Shown: positions 1-8,748, counted from the stretch's first letter. The stretch: 64,000 nucleotides of DNA from Sediminimonas sp. (GCF_024637375.1 NZ_JAGXFK010000021.1:1-64000), one strand, 5' to 3'. Notes: generated by a model not told the origin, from the sequence alone. Program-made: numbers and translations.

Positions 1-258
1 CGTGAAGGCCAGCCCCATCCGCCGCAGCGCCAGCCAGTAGAACGGCAGGTTGATGACGAAAAACACCGGCCCGAACCCGTAGCCGGTGACGTAGGACAGC
101 AGCACCGCCAGCCCCGCTGTCTGGCCCGTCACCAGGCCCAGATGCGTCAGGATTGTCACCGCCGTGGCGGTCATCGCGGTGCCGAACAACAGCCCCTGGA
201 TATCGGCCAGCGGGCCGTGGCGGCGGTGATGCTTCTGCGAGTCTGCCTGATCTGCCAT
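1..258 (-). CDS. YitT family membrane protein (partial)
   Basis: This gene runs off the left edge; 86 codons from an ATG at 258 are visible. After a short polar head (residues 1-18) come hydrophobic stretches at about 21-40, 45-60 and 62-78. Phrases such as GLVTGQTAGLAVLLSY and the INLPFYWLALRRMG segment are typical of the YitT/DUF161 family of multi-pass inner-membrane proteins, whose substrate is not settled. Only the N-terminal third is present, so family assignment rests on this part. The nearest neighbour, icd, is on the same strand and starts 1.4 kb upstream. Confidence 0.7.
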   Translation of the reverse strand, partial: MADQADSQKHHRRHGPLADIQGLLFGTAMTATAVTILTHLGLVTGQTAGLAVLLSYVTGYGFGPVFFVINLPFYWLALRRMGLAFT

Positions 259-441
259 GGCGGCGTTTTACCCCATTCGCCGCGCGATTCCAGCAGCGAA
301 TGGGGCAGGGCGGTGCGGATCAGACGACGCGCAGGCGGTCGTCACGCGTGGCGCGGGCCGCGGCGCTGATCGCGGATAGGTGCTGCGTGTGAATCCGGCG
401 TGACGGCGGAATGTCGGTTCGGTGACAGGCGCGCAAACGCG

Positions 442-466
442 AACGGGGGCCGTTGCGGCCCCCGTT
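442..466 (-). terminator. Hairpin downstream of icd
   Basis: A perfect 10-bp stem (AACGGGGGCC at 442-451 with GGCCCCCGTT at 457-466) and 5-nt loop lies 28 bp past the icd stop. There is no T tract on the minus strand, so it is a strong 3' hairpin that may stop or protect the transcript, not a textbook terminator. Confidence 0.5.
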
Positions 467-493
467 GCGTATCGTTGGTGGCACAGTGCGCCG

Positions 494-1708
494 TCAGATA
501 TCCAGCGCCTTGTTGAGGTTCTGATCGACCTTTTCCAGGAATCCCATGGTGGTGAGCCATTTCTGGTCGGGCCCGACGAGCAGCGCAAGATCCTTGGTCA
601 TGTGCCCGGACTCGACGGTTTCGACGACCACGCGCTCCAGCGTTTCGGCGAAAATCCTGAGCTTGTCGTTACCGTCGAGCTTGGCGCGGTGCTTGAGCCC
701 GCCCGTCCAGGCGAAGATCGACGCGATCGAGTTGGTCGAGGTCTCCTCGCCCTTCTGGTGCTGGCGATAGTGGCGGGTGACGGTGCCGTGGGCGGCTTCG
801 GCCTCCATGATCTTGCCATCGGGGGTCATCAGTTGCGAGGTCATCAGCCCCAGCGAGCCGAAGCCCTGCGCCACGGTATCGGATTGCACGTCGCCGTCGT
901 AGTTCTTGCACGCCCAGACATAGCCGCCCGACCACTTCATCGCGCTGGCAACCATGTCGTCGATCAGGCGGTGTTCGTAGGTGATGCCCAGCTTGTCGAA
1001 CTCTTCCTTGAACTCGTTTTCGTAGACCTCCTGGAAGATGTCCTTGAAGCGGCCGTCATAGACCTTCATGATCGTGTTCTTGGTCGACAGGTAGACCGGC
1101 CAGCCCATGTCGAGGCCGTAGTTCAGCGACGCGCGGGCAAAGTCGTAGATCGACTGGTCGAGGTTGTACATGCCCATGTAGACACCCGCCGAGGGGGCGT
1201 CGTAGACCTCTTTCTCGATCACCTCACCATCCTCGCCGACGAACTTCATGCTCAGCTTGCCGGGGCCGGGGAATTTCATGTCGGTGGCGCGGTATTGGTC
1301 GCCGAAGGCGTGGCGGCCGATCACGATGGGCTTGGTCCAGCCGGGCACCAGGCGCGGCACGTTCTGGCAGATGATCGGCGCGCGGAACACCACACCGCCC
1401 AGGATGTTGCGGATGGTGCCGTTGGGGCTGCGCCACATCTTCTTGAGGCCGAATTCCTCGACGCGCTGTTCGTCGGGGGTGATGGTGGCGCATTTGACGC
1501 CGACGCCGACTTCCTTGATCTTCTCGGCGGCGTCCACGGTGATCTGGTCGTCGGTGCGGTCGCGTTCCTCGATGCCGAGGTCGTAGTAGAGCAGGTCGAC
1601 GTCCAGGTAGGGCAGGATCAGCTTTTTCTTGATGAAATCCCAGATGATCCGGGTCATTTCGTCGCCGTCGAGTTCGACGACGGGGTTGTCCACCTTGATC
1701 TTGTCCAT
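494..1708 (-). CDS. icd: NADP-dependent isocitrate dehydrogenase
   Basis: A 404-residue cytosolic enzyme that oxidatively decarboxylates isocitrate to 2-oxoglutarate with NADP in the TCA cycle. The family signature [12 protein letters not shown] is at 94-105, the metal-binding aspartates are around D250/D251 and D271/D273, and GTVTRHY at 308-314 is the cofactor loop of the homodimeric, eukaryote-like type II IDHs, whose Arg-His pair reads the NADP phosphate. Length fits that type. The ATG at 1708 is preceded by AAGGAG with 8-nt spacing and starts the conserved [20 protein letters not shown] block. A longer in-frame ORF upstream has no homologous content. Confidence 0.97.
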   Translation of the reverse strand: MDKIKVDNPVVELDGDEMTRIIWDFIKKKLILPYLDVDLLYYDLGIEERDRTDDQITVDAAEKIKEVGVGVKCATITPDEQRVEEFGLKKMWRSPNGTIRNILGGVVFRAPIICQNVPRLVPGWTKPIVIGRHAFGDQYRATDMKFPGPGKLSMKFVGEDGEVIEKEVYDAPSAGVYMGMYNLDQSIYDFARASLNYGLDMGWPVYLSTKNTIMKVYDGRFKDIFQEVYENEFKEEFDKLGITYEHRLIDDMVASAMKWSGGYVWACKNYDGDVQSDTVAQGFGSLGLMTSQLMTPDGKIMEAEAAHGTVTRHYRQHQKGEETSTNSIASIFAWTGGLKHRAKLDGNDKLRIFAETLERVVVETVESGHMTKDLALLVGPDQKWLTTMGFLEKVDQNLNKALDI

Positions 1709-1784
1709 GTGTCGGCTCCTTTGTTGATGCCTTGAATCGCTCGCTTGCCTGCCTCTTATCGCAAACGGGCCGGTGTGCAAAGAT

Positions 1785-1804
1785 GGTATGCGGTTGTATA
1801 CCGC
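1785..1804. promoter_or_regulatory. Palindromic site between icd and the MFS gene
   Basis: GGTAT-N8-ATACC (1785-1802) is nested with GCGGT-TGTAT-ACCGC (1790-1804) in the icd upstream region, next to the MFS terminator. It could be an operator for a dimeric regulator or just a hairpin; no regulator is assigned. Confidence 0.3.
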
Positions 1805-1838
1805 AAAAAGACCCACCCGGAGCCGCAGGCTCAGGGTG
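1805..1838 (-). terminator. Rho-independent terminator of the MFS operon
   Basis: On the minus strand the hairpin CACCC-T-GAGCC / GGCTC-C-GGGTG (3-nt loop, one mismatch) is followed by GGTC and five Ts (1809-1805). It overlaps the MFS stop codon and closes the ligase-to-MFS transcription unit. Confidence 0.75.
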
Positions 1839-3072
1839 TCACGCGGTTCTCGGCGCGGCGCATCCACAGCATCACGATCAGCGCCAGCGCCGAGTACCCG
1901 CCGGCGCCCAGGGTCAGCGGCAGTGGCGTGCCGTTGAAAAGCAGCCCCACCGGAATCGCCAGCAGGGCCCCGGCGAAGGTCGAGATCGAGCCGATCACGC
2001 TGGCCGCCATGCCGGCGATGTGGCCCATCGGCTCCATCGCGATGGCATTGAGGTTGCCCAGCGTCAGCCCGATCTGGAAAAACACCGTCATCAGCCAGAA
2101 CAGAAAGGCATAGAACAGCGCGTCGCCCGACAGCCCGGCCAGCCAGGCCAGCGACATCGCCACCGACAGCGTCGTCTGCACCGCCAGTGCGGCGGTCGCC
2201 AGGCGGCGCATGCCCAGCCGTATCACCAGCGTGGCGTTGAGGAAACTGGCCGACGCCGCGACGACGGCCATGGCGCCGAACCACAGCGGAAAGCTGGCGG
2301 CGCGGTCGAAGACCCTGTCGAACACGGGCTGCACAAGGCTGATGGTGGTGAAGAGCGTGCTATAGCAGAACACCTGCGCCAGCACCGACAGCTTCACCGT
2401 CGGGTGGGTCAGCATCTCGACCAGCGCGCCGCGGATGGCGCGCAGCCGGATCGGACGGCGCCGCGCGCGGGGCAGCGACTCGGGCTGGCGCAGCGCCAGC
2501 CACAGACCCGAGACCAGGGCAAACACCACGAACGAGGCAAAGATCGCCCGCCAGCCCGCCACCGCGATCACCGCTGCGCCACCAAGCGGCGCCAGCGCCG
2601 GAACGATGGTGAACACCATCATCACCAGCGACATGATGCGCGCCATCGGCCGGCCCGAATGCAGATCGCGGATGATCGCCATGCCCACGATGCGCGGCCC
2701 GGCGGCGCCGATGCCCTGGATCGCGCGCGCCGCCAGCAGCAACTCCAGGCTGGGTGCTGCATAGGCCAGCGCCGCCCCGGCGATATACAGCGCCGATCCC
2801 GCCAGCAGAACGGGCTTGCGCCCGTAGGCATCCGACAGCGGCCCGGTGAAGAACGTCCCCGCGCCAAGGCCCAGCACGAAGGTGGTGACGATCAGTTGCG
2901 CGCGGTTGGGCGCGGCTGGGCTCAGCTCGACGCCGATCGTCGGCAATGCCGGCAGCATCGAGTCGATCGAAAAGGCGACCGTGGCGAAAAGCATCGCCAT
3001 CAGGGCGATGAATTCCGGCAGCGCCAGGGGGGCGCGCGTGGTGGCGGCGGGCGCGCGGGCGGGCGTTGTCAT
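1831..3072 (-). CDS. Bcr/CflA-type MFS multidrug exporter
   Basis: A 413-residue inner-membrane protein with about 12 hydrophobic segments. The start of TM1 ([20 protein letters not shown]) followed by [11 protein letters not shown] is characteristic of Bcr/CflA drug:H+ antiporters, and the loop [16 protein letters not shown] (about 77-92) is the MFS motif A between TM2 and TM3. Such proteins export drugs or metabolites by proton antiport; the substrate here is unknown. Its ATG overlaps the stop of the ion-channel gene by 4 bp (ATGA), so the two are probably co-translated. A terminator overlaps its stop codon. Confidence 0.85.
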   Translation of the reverse strand: MTTPARAPAATTRAPLALPEFIALMAMLFATVAFSIDSMLPALPTIGVELSPAAPNRAQLIVTTFVLGLGAGTFFTGPLSDAYGRKPVLLAGSALYIAGAALAYAAPSLELLLAARAIQGIGAAGPRIVGMAIIRDLHSGRPMARIMSLVMMVFTIVPALAPLGGAAVIAVAGWRAIFASFVVFALVSGLWLALRQPESLPRARRRPIRLRAIRGALVEMLTHPTVKLSVLAQVFCYSTLFTTISLVQPVFDRVFDRAASFPLWFGAMAVVAASASFLNATLVIRLGMRRLATAALAVQTTLSVAMSLAWLAGLSGDALFYAFLFWLMTVFFQIGLTLGNLNAIAMEPMGHIAGMAASVIGSISTFAGALLAIPVGLLFNGTPLPLTLGAGGYSALALIVMLWMRRAENRVTP

Positions 3073-3437
3073 GCCCCGCGCCCCGGCGGCCGTGCGTCAC
3101 CATCGGAGCCGGGGGGCGCGGATTCTGCCTCTGTCTGGTCAACTTCCTTGCGTGCCTTGCGGCGCTGCGCCAGGCGACTTGCGTAGGTCAACTGGGTTAG
3201 CTGCCGTATCGCCGCCCCGAAGACGCCAAGCCCGAGGAAGATCAGCGCCGTCGTGGCGATCTTGCCGGCTGCGGTGGCCGGCACCAGGTTGCCGTAGCCC
3301 ACGGTCGAGATGGTGACCACGGTGAAGAAATAGGCATCCAGCCAGCCCCATCCTTCCACGATGTGAAAGAAAACCGTGCCGCCGGCGACGATCGCCGCGA
3401 GCAATGCGAAGATGATCGCGATGCCTTCCCTGGCCAT
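3069..3437 (-). CDS. Two-TM potassium channel family protein
   Basis: A 122-residue protein with TM1 at about 6-26, a pore helix leading into TISTVGYGN (42-50) and TM2 at about 58-78. TVGYGN is the K+ selectivity filter, so this is an Ion_trans_2-type minimal K+ channel, probably tetrameric. The C-terminal 40 residues are charged and lack a recognisable ligand domain. It lies between the DsbA-like gene (24 bp upstream) and the MFS gene (4-bp overlap). The filter is strong evidence for the family; physiological role is not shown. Confidence 0.85.
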   Translation of the reverse strand: MAREGIAIIFALLAAIVAGGTVFFHIVEGWGWLDAYFFTVVTISTVGYGNLVPATAAGKIATTALIFLGLGVFGAAIRQLTQLTYASRLAQRRKARKEVDQTEAESAPPGSDGDARPPGRGA

Positions 3438-3461
3438 GGCAAGATGTCCTTTGCTTGGTTG

Positions 3462-4097
3462 TCAGACCTCTTTGCTGCGGATCTCGTCGATGACCTTGAG
3501 CCACGTCTCGGGCGGTTGCGCGCCCGGCACGGCGTGCTGTCCCGCGACGATGAAGGTGGGCACCGACGATACGCCCATTTCGTGCGCGGCCTTGTCGCGC
3601 GCAGCGATGGTGTCGCGGTCGGCGTCGCTTTGCAGCAGCCGCGCCACCACCGAGGCATCCATGCCGATGCCATCTGCGATGTCGGCCAGCACCTCGTGCG
3701 CGCCGATGTCGCGCCCGTGGTGGAAATAGGCCGCGAACAGCGCAGACACCACTGCCGGTTGCCGCCCTTCGATCCCGGCCCAGTGGATCAGCCGGTGCGC
3801 GTCCAGCGTGTTGGGCGTGCGCGCGATGGCACCAAAGTCGATCTCGAGCCCGGCCTCGCGCGCGGCGGCGTCGATGCGGGCATAGACCTGCGCCGCCTGT
3901 TCCTTGCCGCCGAACTTGGTTTCCAGGTAGTCGCGCCGGTCCATGCCTTCCGCGGGCATGTCGGGGTTGAGCTGGAACGGGTGCCATTCGATCTCGAACG
4001 GGTGATCGGGCCGGTCGGCAAGCGCCCGGTCGAGATGGGCCTTGCCGATGTAGCACCAGGGGCAGATCGGGTCGGACATGATGTCGAGCTTGACCAT
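3462..4097 (-). CDS. DsbA family (FrnE-like) oxidoreductase
   Basis: A 211-residue thioredoxin-fold protein with CPWC at 12-15, in the context MSDPICPWCYIGK that marks the FrnE/2-hydroxychromene-2-carboxylate isomerase branch of the DsbA family. There is no signal peptide, so it is cytoplasmic. Homologues act as disulfide isomerases or as glutathione-linked isomerases; which one cannot be told here. Its ATG shares one base with the stop of the upstream ligase gene (TAATG), pointing to coupled translation. Confidence 0.85.
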   Translation of the reverse strand: MVKLDIMSDPICPWCYIGKAHLDRALADRPDHPFEIEWHPFQLNPDMPAEGMDRRDYLETKFGGKEQAAQVYARIDAAAREAGLEIDFGAIARTPNTLDAHRLIHWAGIEGRQPAVVSALFAAYFHHGRDIGAHEVLADIADGIGMDASVVARLLQSDADRDTIAARDKAAHEMGVSSVPTFIVAGQHAVPGAQPPETWLKVIDEIRSKEV

Positions 4098-5632
4098 TAG
4101 CGGTCTCCTCCGGTGGCGTGGGGGAACAGATCGCGCAGTGCGCGGCGCAGCAGCTTGCCGTTGGCGCCGGTGGGCAGCGCGTCGAGGTGGACATAGGCGC
4201 GCGGCTGCTTGTAGCGCGCCAGTCGCCCGGACGCAAAGGCATCCAGCGTGGCGTCATCGAGGGGGGCCGGCCCGGTGTAGAAGGCGGCGATGATGCGCAC
4301 GTCGGGCTTGACCTCGATATCGGTGACGCCGACCTGCTCGACCCCCGGATGGGGTTGCAGCGCGGCCTCGACCTCCAGCGGCGAGACGCGAAAGCCGCCC
4401 GCGTTCATCATGTCGTCGGCACGGCCCAGGTAGGCGATGTGGCCGTCGGCATCCATCGCGCCCTGATCGCCGGTCAGGAACCATTCGCCGCGCATTCGTG
4501 CCGCGGTATCCTCGGGCGCGCCCAGGTAGCCCAGCATCAGCCCCGGGTCGCGGCGCGATATGGCGATGGTGCCTTCCGCGTCCAGGCTTTGGGGCGTGCC
4601 GTCAGGGTCGACGATGGCCACCCGGCGCCCGTTTTGCGGGCGCCCCAGCGTGCCGGGATGCGCGGGTTCCGACGGGCTGCCGGAGATGAAGGTCGAGCAT
4701 TCCGACATCCCGTAGGCCTCGTAGATGGTGCTGCCGGTGGCCGCGTGCCAGTCGGCGCGGATGGTGTCCGACAGCTTTTCGCCGGCGGCCAGGCCATGGC
4801 GCAGCGCCGGCAGGTCCATGCGGCTGTGCGCTGCCAGCACCTTGCGGTAAACGCCGGGCGCGGCGGCGAATATCGTGGCGTCGTGGCGGCGCATCAGATC
4901 GGGCAGGGCGTCGGGCGGCACGCCCTCGGCCGGGATCAGCGCGGTGGCGCCCCGCGTCCACGGGTCCATCAGCCCGGTGCCCAGCGTGTAGGTCCAGTTG
5001 AACGCGCCCGCATGCATGAGTCGGTCGCTGTCGCGCAGCCCGTACCAGCCGTCATGCATCATCCGGCGCGCCCAGATCGCGCGGTGCGCGTGGGCGACGG
5101 CACGCGGCACGCCCGCGGTGCCCGAGGTGTGAATGATATAGGCCAGCCGCTCGGGATCGCCGATATCGAACGCGGCCGGTGGCAGGGCACGCATGTCGGC
5201 CAGCGCGTCGGTGTCGATCACCGGCAGACCGGTGTCATCGGGGCAGGGCACGCGCGGGTCGCGCAGGATGGCGGCGGGCGACAGGTTGCCCACCATCTTG
5301 GCCACCTCGTGCGCGGTCAGTTGCGCCGCCGTGGGGGCCGGCACCAGCCCCACGGCGATGGCGCCAAGATAGGCCAGCGGGAAATCCACCGTGTTGCCAA
5401 GCCGCATCAGCACCACGTCGCCGGGGGTGAGCCCGGCACGGAGCAACCCCGCGCCAGTGCCCAGAACGGCATCCATTAGCGCGCCGTAGCTCCAGTCACT
5501 GCTGCCATCGGGCGACAGGATCGACAGCGCCACCTTGTCGGGCGTGGCCTCGGCCCGCGCCAGAACATGCGCGGCCATGTTGAAGGGCGTCGGGCAGGGG
5601 GCATCGGGACCCTGGTCGAAAATCACTTTCAT
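4097..5632 (-). CDS. AMP-dependent acyl/aryl-CoA synthetase
   Basis: A 511-residue class I adenylate-forming enzyme. The P-loop motif HTSGTAGVPR is at 168-177 (Arg in place of the usual final Lys), the hinge region reads TGDQGAMDADGHIAYLGRAD, and the catalytic lysine is K493 in NGKLLRR. These enzymes activate a carboxylic acid as acyl-AMP and transfer it to CoA. Overall shape resembles benzoate-CoA-ligase-like or short-chain acyl-CoA synthetases; the acid is not predictable from sequence alone. First gene of the minus-strand ligase, DsbA-like, channel, MFS chain. Confidence 0.85.
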   Translation of the reverse strand: MKVIFDQGPDAPCPTPFNMAAHVLARAEATPDKVALSILSPDGSSDWSYGALMDAVLGTGAGLLRAGLTPGDVVLMRLGNTVDFPLAYLGAIAVGLVPAPTAAQLTAHEVAKMVGNLSPAAILRDPRVPCPDDTGLPVIDTDALADMRALPPAAFDIGDPERLAYIIHTSGTAGVPRAVAHAHRAIWARRMMHDGWYGLRDSDRLMHAGAFNWTYTLGTGLMDPWTRGATALIPAEGVPPDALPDLMRRHDATIFAAAPGVYRKVLAAHSRMDLPALRHGLAAGEKLSDTIRADWHAATGSTIYEAYGMSECSTFISGSPSEPAHPGTLGRPQNGRRVAIVDPDGTPQSLDAEGTIAISRRDPGLMLGYLGAPEDTAARMRGEWFLTGDQGAMDADGHIAYLGRADDMMNAGGFRVSPLEVEAALQPHPGVEQVGVTDIEVKPDVRIIAAFYTGPAPLDDATLDAFASGRLARYKQPRAYVHLDALPTGANGKLLRRALRDLFPHATGGDR

Positions 5633-5702
5633 CGGGCCTTGCTAAGCGCCGCGAGGCGCAGACGCAAGCCGCCCGCCCCGGCGCATCGAGGGCCGGCGAT
5701 GC

Positions 5703-5834
5703 CTAGAACCAGCTCTGCACCCAGCGGGCGCCGCCCGATATATCCTGCCCCATGCCATCGACCGTCGCGCACCCTGTCAGCAGGCCAAGCATGACCAGCG
5801 CCACGGCGCCCCTCAGCGATCTTTCCGGTTTCAT
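5703..5834 (-). CDS. Entericidin-like small lipoprotein
   Basis: A 43-residue protein with a positively charged start (MKPERSLR), a hydrophobic core and the lipobox LLTGC, giving lipidation at C22. The mature part ATVDGMGQDISGGARWVQ matches the entericidin A/B pattern (T-V-x-G-x-G-x-D-I). Entericidins are tiny membrane lipoproteins, described as a toxin/antidote pair in E. coli, but single copies are widespread and of unclear role. Its ATG overlaps the stop of the peptide-binding protein gene by 4 bp (ATGA), so it is translated from the same mRNA. It is below most gene-caller length limits. Confidence 0.75.
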   Translation of the reverse strand: MKPERSLRGAVALVMLGLLTGCATVDGMGQDISGGARWVQSWF

Positions 5835-7654
5835 TTGCTGCTCTCCTCGTACCACCAGACATCGGGCATCCACCCGATCCTGTCCCCGTAGATCGGGGTA
5901 TTTTTCGGGTATTTCAGCTCTTTCACATGCGCGATCCGATCCACCGTAGAGGTCCAGATCGGGATCACGTAGCGCCCCGCGGTCAGCGCCCGGTCCAGCG
6001 CCCGCGCGGCGGCGATGAAGTTGTCGCGCGTGCGGGCATTCACCAGGCGGCCGATCATGGCGTCGATCGCGGCCGATTGGACCCCCATCAGGTTGCGCGT
6101 GCCCGGCCGCTGCGCGCCTTGCGAGCCCCAGTAGAGGCGTTGCTCGTTGCCCGGCGACAGCGACAGGCTGCGCCGGATCGGGATCATGTCGAAATCCAGT
6201 TCGGTTTCGCGCTGGTTGAACTGGGCGTTGTCGACCTTGGTGATCGTGGCCTCGATCCCCAGGCGGGCCAACGCGCGGCGGTAGATTTCCCACACCGCAT
6301 GGGCGGCGGTGTCGCCCTGGCGCAGCAGCACGTCGAAGGCAAATGGTCGACCCTGTGCATCGACCAGCCGGCCTTCCTGCACGCGCCAGCCCGCCTCGCG
6401 CAATAGCTTGGCCGCCCGCCGCAGGTTCTGGCGGTTGCGTTTCGTGTCGTTGCCTTCGGGCAGGCTGTAGCCCTCGATGGCGCCGGGGGGCAGGCTATCG
6501 GCGAAAGGCGCCAGCAGCGCACGCACCTTGCCTTGCGAGGGGCCGGGGCGCATCGCCAGCGCCGAGTTCGAGAAATAGGAGGTGATCCGCGCTTGCCGCC
6601 CGCCGGTGAGGGTGCCGTTGATGTAGTCGAAGTTGAAGGCCAGCAGCATCGCCTCGCGCACGCGCCAGTCGGAAAAAAGCGGGTTGCGGGTGTTCATCGC
6701 GTAGCCCGTGATTCCCGAGGGGCGTTCATGCGCGATCTCGGACTTGACGATATCGCCCCGGCGCACGGCGGGAAAGTCGTAGTCGCGGGCCCATTTCGCG
6801 GCGTTGCCTTCGCGGTAGGCAGTCAGCAGCCCGGACTTGAACGCCTCGAACATCACCGAGTCGTCGGCAAAGAACTCGATGCGGAACTCGTCGAGGTTGT
6901 GCATGCCGCGCCGCACCGGCAAATCCCGCCCCCAGTAGTCGGGGTTGCGGCGCAGGGTGACGTGGCGGCCCTGTTCGTAGTCGGCCACGACATAGGCCCC
7001 GGTGCCCAGGGGGATGTCGTGCAGCCCGGCGTCGGTGAAATCGCGACCTTCCCATTGCGCCTTCTTGAGGATCGGGCGCAGTCCGGCGAGCAGCGCCAGT
7101 TCGCGGTCGGCGGTGTTGAAGGTGATGCGCAGGCTGCGCGGGCCGGTCTGCTCGATGTGCTTGATCTTTTGCGCCAGGCCGAGGTAACGCGGGTGCCCCT
7201 CGCTGCCCAGCACATGGTAGGACCAGATCACATCTGCGACGGTGACGGGGCTTCCGTCCGAGAAACGTGCCTCGGGGCGCAGGGTGAACTCGACCCATCC
7301 GCGGTCGGGCCCGGTTTCGACCGATTCGGCCAGAAGCCCGTATAACGAGAACGGCTCATCCCAATTGCGCGCCATAAGTGATTCGTATCCCAGGAATCGC
7401 AATTGCCACGGGGCCGTCCCCTTGAGGACGAACGGGTTGAGCGAATCGAATCCCCCCGTATTGCCCATCACCACACGCCCGCCCCCGGGGGCGTTGGGGT
7501 TGGCATAGGGCAGGGACACAAAATCTGGTGGCAGAGCAGGCGTGCCATACATGGCAATGGCATGCCGCGGCTCGGCGTGGGCCGCGAAGGCCAGAAAAAC
7601 AAGCGCGAATCCGGCCGCGGCCCGGCGCAAGGGTCGGAAATAATCCGCTATCAT
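5831..7654 (-). CDS. YejA-like periplasmic solute-binding protein (family 5)
   Basis: A 607-residue extracellular solute-binding protein of the peptide/nickel family. Residues 1-27 form a signal peptide ending HAEP. The mature start, including HAIAMYGTPALP and NPNAPGGGRVV, followed by FDSLNPFVLKG, is characteristic of YejA-type proteins that feed the YejBEF importer of oligopeptides and peptide antibiotics. No permease or ATPase gene lies beside it here, so the partner subunits must be elsewhere, perhaps left of the entericidin-like gene's chain or at another locus. Length is normal for the family. Confidence 0.85.
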   Translation of the reverse strand: MIADYFRPLRRAAAGFALVFLAFAAHAEPRHAIAMYGTPALPPDFVSLPYANPNAPGGGRVVMGNTGGFDSLNPFVLKGTAPWQLRFLGYESLMARNWDEPFSLYGLLAESVETGPDRGWVEFTLRPEARFSDGSPVTVADVIWSYHVLGSEGHPRYLGLAQKIKHIEQTGPRSLRITFNTADRELALLAGLRPILKKAQWEGRDFTDAGLHDIPLGTGAYVVADYEQGRHVTLRRNPDYWGRDLPVRRGMHNLDEFRIEFFADDSVMFEAFKSGLLTAYREGNAAKWARDYDFPAVRRGDIVKSEIAHERPSGITGYAMNTRNPLFSDWRVREAMLLAFNFDYINGTLTGGRQARITSYFSNSALAMRPGPSQGKVRALLAPFADSLPPGAIEGYSLPEGNDTKRNRQNLRRAAKLLREAGWRVQEGRLVDAQGRPFAFDVLLRQGDTAAHAVWEIYRRALARLGIEATITKVDNAQFNQRETELDFDMIPIRRSLSLSPGNEQRLYWGSQGAQRPGTRNLMGVQSAAIDAMIGRLVNARTRDNFIAAARALDRALTAGRYVIPIWTSTVDRIAHVKELKYPKNTPIYGDRIGWMPDVWWYEESSK

Positions 7655-7733
7655 TTTGGCAACAATCCTGCTCTGGCCTTGTTTTTATGGTCCCCACACT
7701 AGCCGCGCTTTCATGGATTTTCAAACTTTTAGC

Positions 7734-7762
7734 TTGGAACGAGGCGGTGAATTGCTTATAAA
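7734..7762 (+). promoter_or_regulatory. Promoter of the candidate small RNA
   Basis: TTGGAA (7734-7739), a 17-bp spacer and TATAAA (7757-7762) give a good sigma-70-like promoter. Transcription would begin near A7769. No protein start codon with a ribosome site lies between this promoter and the terminator at 7817. Confidence 0.6.
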
Positions 7763-7768
7763 GAGGGC

Positions 7769-7845
7769 ACTGCTCGATAGGTTTCTTGCCTGTATGAAAC
7801 CTGCCTCAATAACTGGACGCCCGCCTTGTGCGGGCGTTTTTTTTT
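7769..7845 (+). ncRNA. Candidate trans-acting small RNA, about 77 nt
   Basis: This stretch sits between a sigma-70-like promoter and a Rho-independent terminator and contains no plausible ORF. It folds into a first hairpin AGGTTTC (7779-7785) / GAAACCT (7796-7802) with a 10-nt loop TTGCCTGTAT, an unpaired linker GCCTCAATAACTGG, and the terminator hairpin with nine Us. That layout (hairpin, single-stranded seed, terminator with long U tail) is the classic Hfq-type sRNA architecture. It is transcribed away from the binding-protein gene and towards bdhA, 130 bp upstream of the latter. Alternatively it is an attenuated bdhA leader. I do not recognise the family. Confidence 0.55.
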
Positions 7846-7862
7846 GTGCGGGCGTTTTTTTT
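7817..7862 (+). terminator. Rho-independent terminator with duplicated tail
   Basis: Stem ACGCCCGC (7817-7824) / GCGGGCGT (7830-7837), 5-nt loop, then a run of Ts to 7845. The 3' half (GTGCGGGCG plus T8-9) is repeated at 7846-7862 with an 18-bp period, so the single 5' arm can pair with either copy. Confidence 0.85.
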
Positions 7863-7974
7863 GGCCGGGTGGCAGCATTCGCTCCATGCCCCGATCACGC
7901 CTTTGGCCGTGCCGCGTTTGCTTCCCGGCAAACTGTCGCTACTGTCGCGGCGACAGCAACACGGAGGTCAGGCA

Positions 7975-8748
7975 ATGTCACTCAAGGGAAAAACCGCCAT
8001 CGTCACCGGGTCGAATTCCGGCATCGGGCTGGGCGTCGCGCGGGAGCTGGCGCGCGCAGGCGCGGACGTGGTGCTCAATTCCTTTACCGACAATTCGGAG
8101 GATCACGCCCTGGCCGACGGTATCGCGGCCGAGTTCGGTGTCAGCGCGCGTTACATCCGCGCCGACATGTCGCGCGGGGCCGAGTGCCGCGCCCTGATCG
8201 AACAGGCCGGCCGCTGCGACATCCTGGTCAACAATGCCGGCATCCAGCACGTCGCGCCCATCGAGGATTTCCCGACCGACAAGTGGGATGCGATCGTGGC
8301 CATCAACATGAGTTCGGCTTTCCACACCACCGCCGCCGCGCTGCCGATGATGCGCGCCGCCGGCTGGGGACGGGTGGTCAACATCGCCAGTGCGCACGGC
8401 CTGACCGCATCGCCCTACAAGTCGGCCTACGTCACGGCCAAGCACGGGGTGGTGGGGCTGACCAAGACCGCCGCGCTGGAAACCGCGCAGGAGCCGATCA
8501 CCGTGAACGCGATCTGCCCGGGCTATGTGCTGACGCCGCTGGTCGAGGCGCAGATACCCGACACGATGGAAAAGTATCAGATGAGCCGCGAGGACGTGAT
8601 CGAGCAGGTGATGCTGGAGCGCCAGCCGTCGCGAGAATTTGCCACCGTGGAACAGATCGGCGGCACGGCGGTGTTCCTGTGCTCGGATGCGGCGACGCAG
8701 ATCACCGGCACCACGATCAGCGTCGATGGCGGCTGGACGGCGCTTTGA
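7975..8748 (+). CDS. bdhA: 3-hydroxybutyrate dehydrogenase
   Basis: A 257-residue classical SDR that interconverts (R)-3-hydroxybutyrate and acetoacetate with NAD, the step that returns mobilised PHB to central metabolism. The nucleotide-binding TGSNSGIG is at 11-18, NNAG at 86-89, and the catalytic triad is S139, Y152 and K156 (YxxxK). The C-terminal ITGTTISVDGGWTA is typical of D-beta-hydroxybutyrate dehydrogenases, as is the HGL segment after the serine. Start chosen at the ATG following GGAGG; the open frame upstream crosses the sRNA terminator and is not coding. phaZ, phaC, phaP and phaR lie 9-14 kb away. Confidence 0.92.
   Translation: MSLKGKTAIVTGSNSGIGLGVARELARAGADVVLNSFTDNSEDHALADGIAAEFGVSARYIRADMSRGAECRALIEQAGRCDILVNNAGIQHVAPIEDFPTDKWDAIVAINMSSAFHTTAAALPMMRAAGWGRVVNIASAHGLTASPYKSAYVTAKHGVVGLTKTAALETAQEPITVNAICPGYVLTPLVEAQIPDTMEKYQMSREDVIEQVMLERQPSREFATVEQIGGTAVFLCSDAATQITGTTISVDGGWTAL

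Noticed and set aside
1709-2284. N-terminal extension of icd by about 190 codons
   Set aside because: The extension is antisense-like Arg/Gly-rich sequence over the MFS gene in another frame; icd starts at 1708 with a good ribosome site and the known N-terminus.
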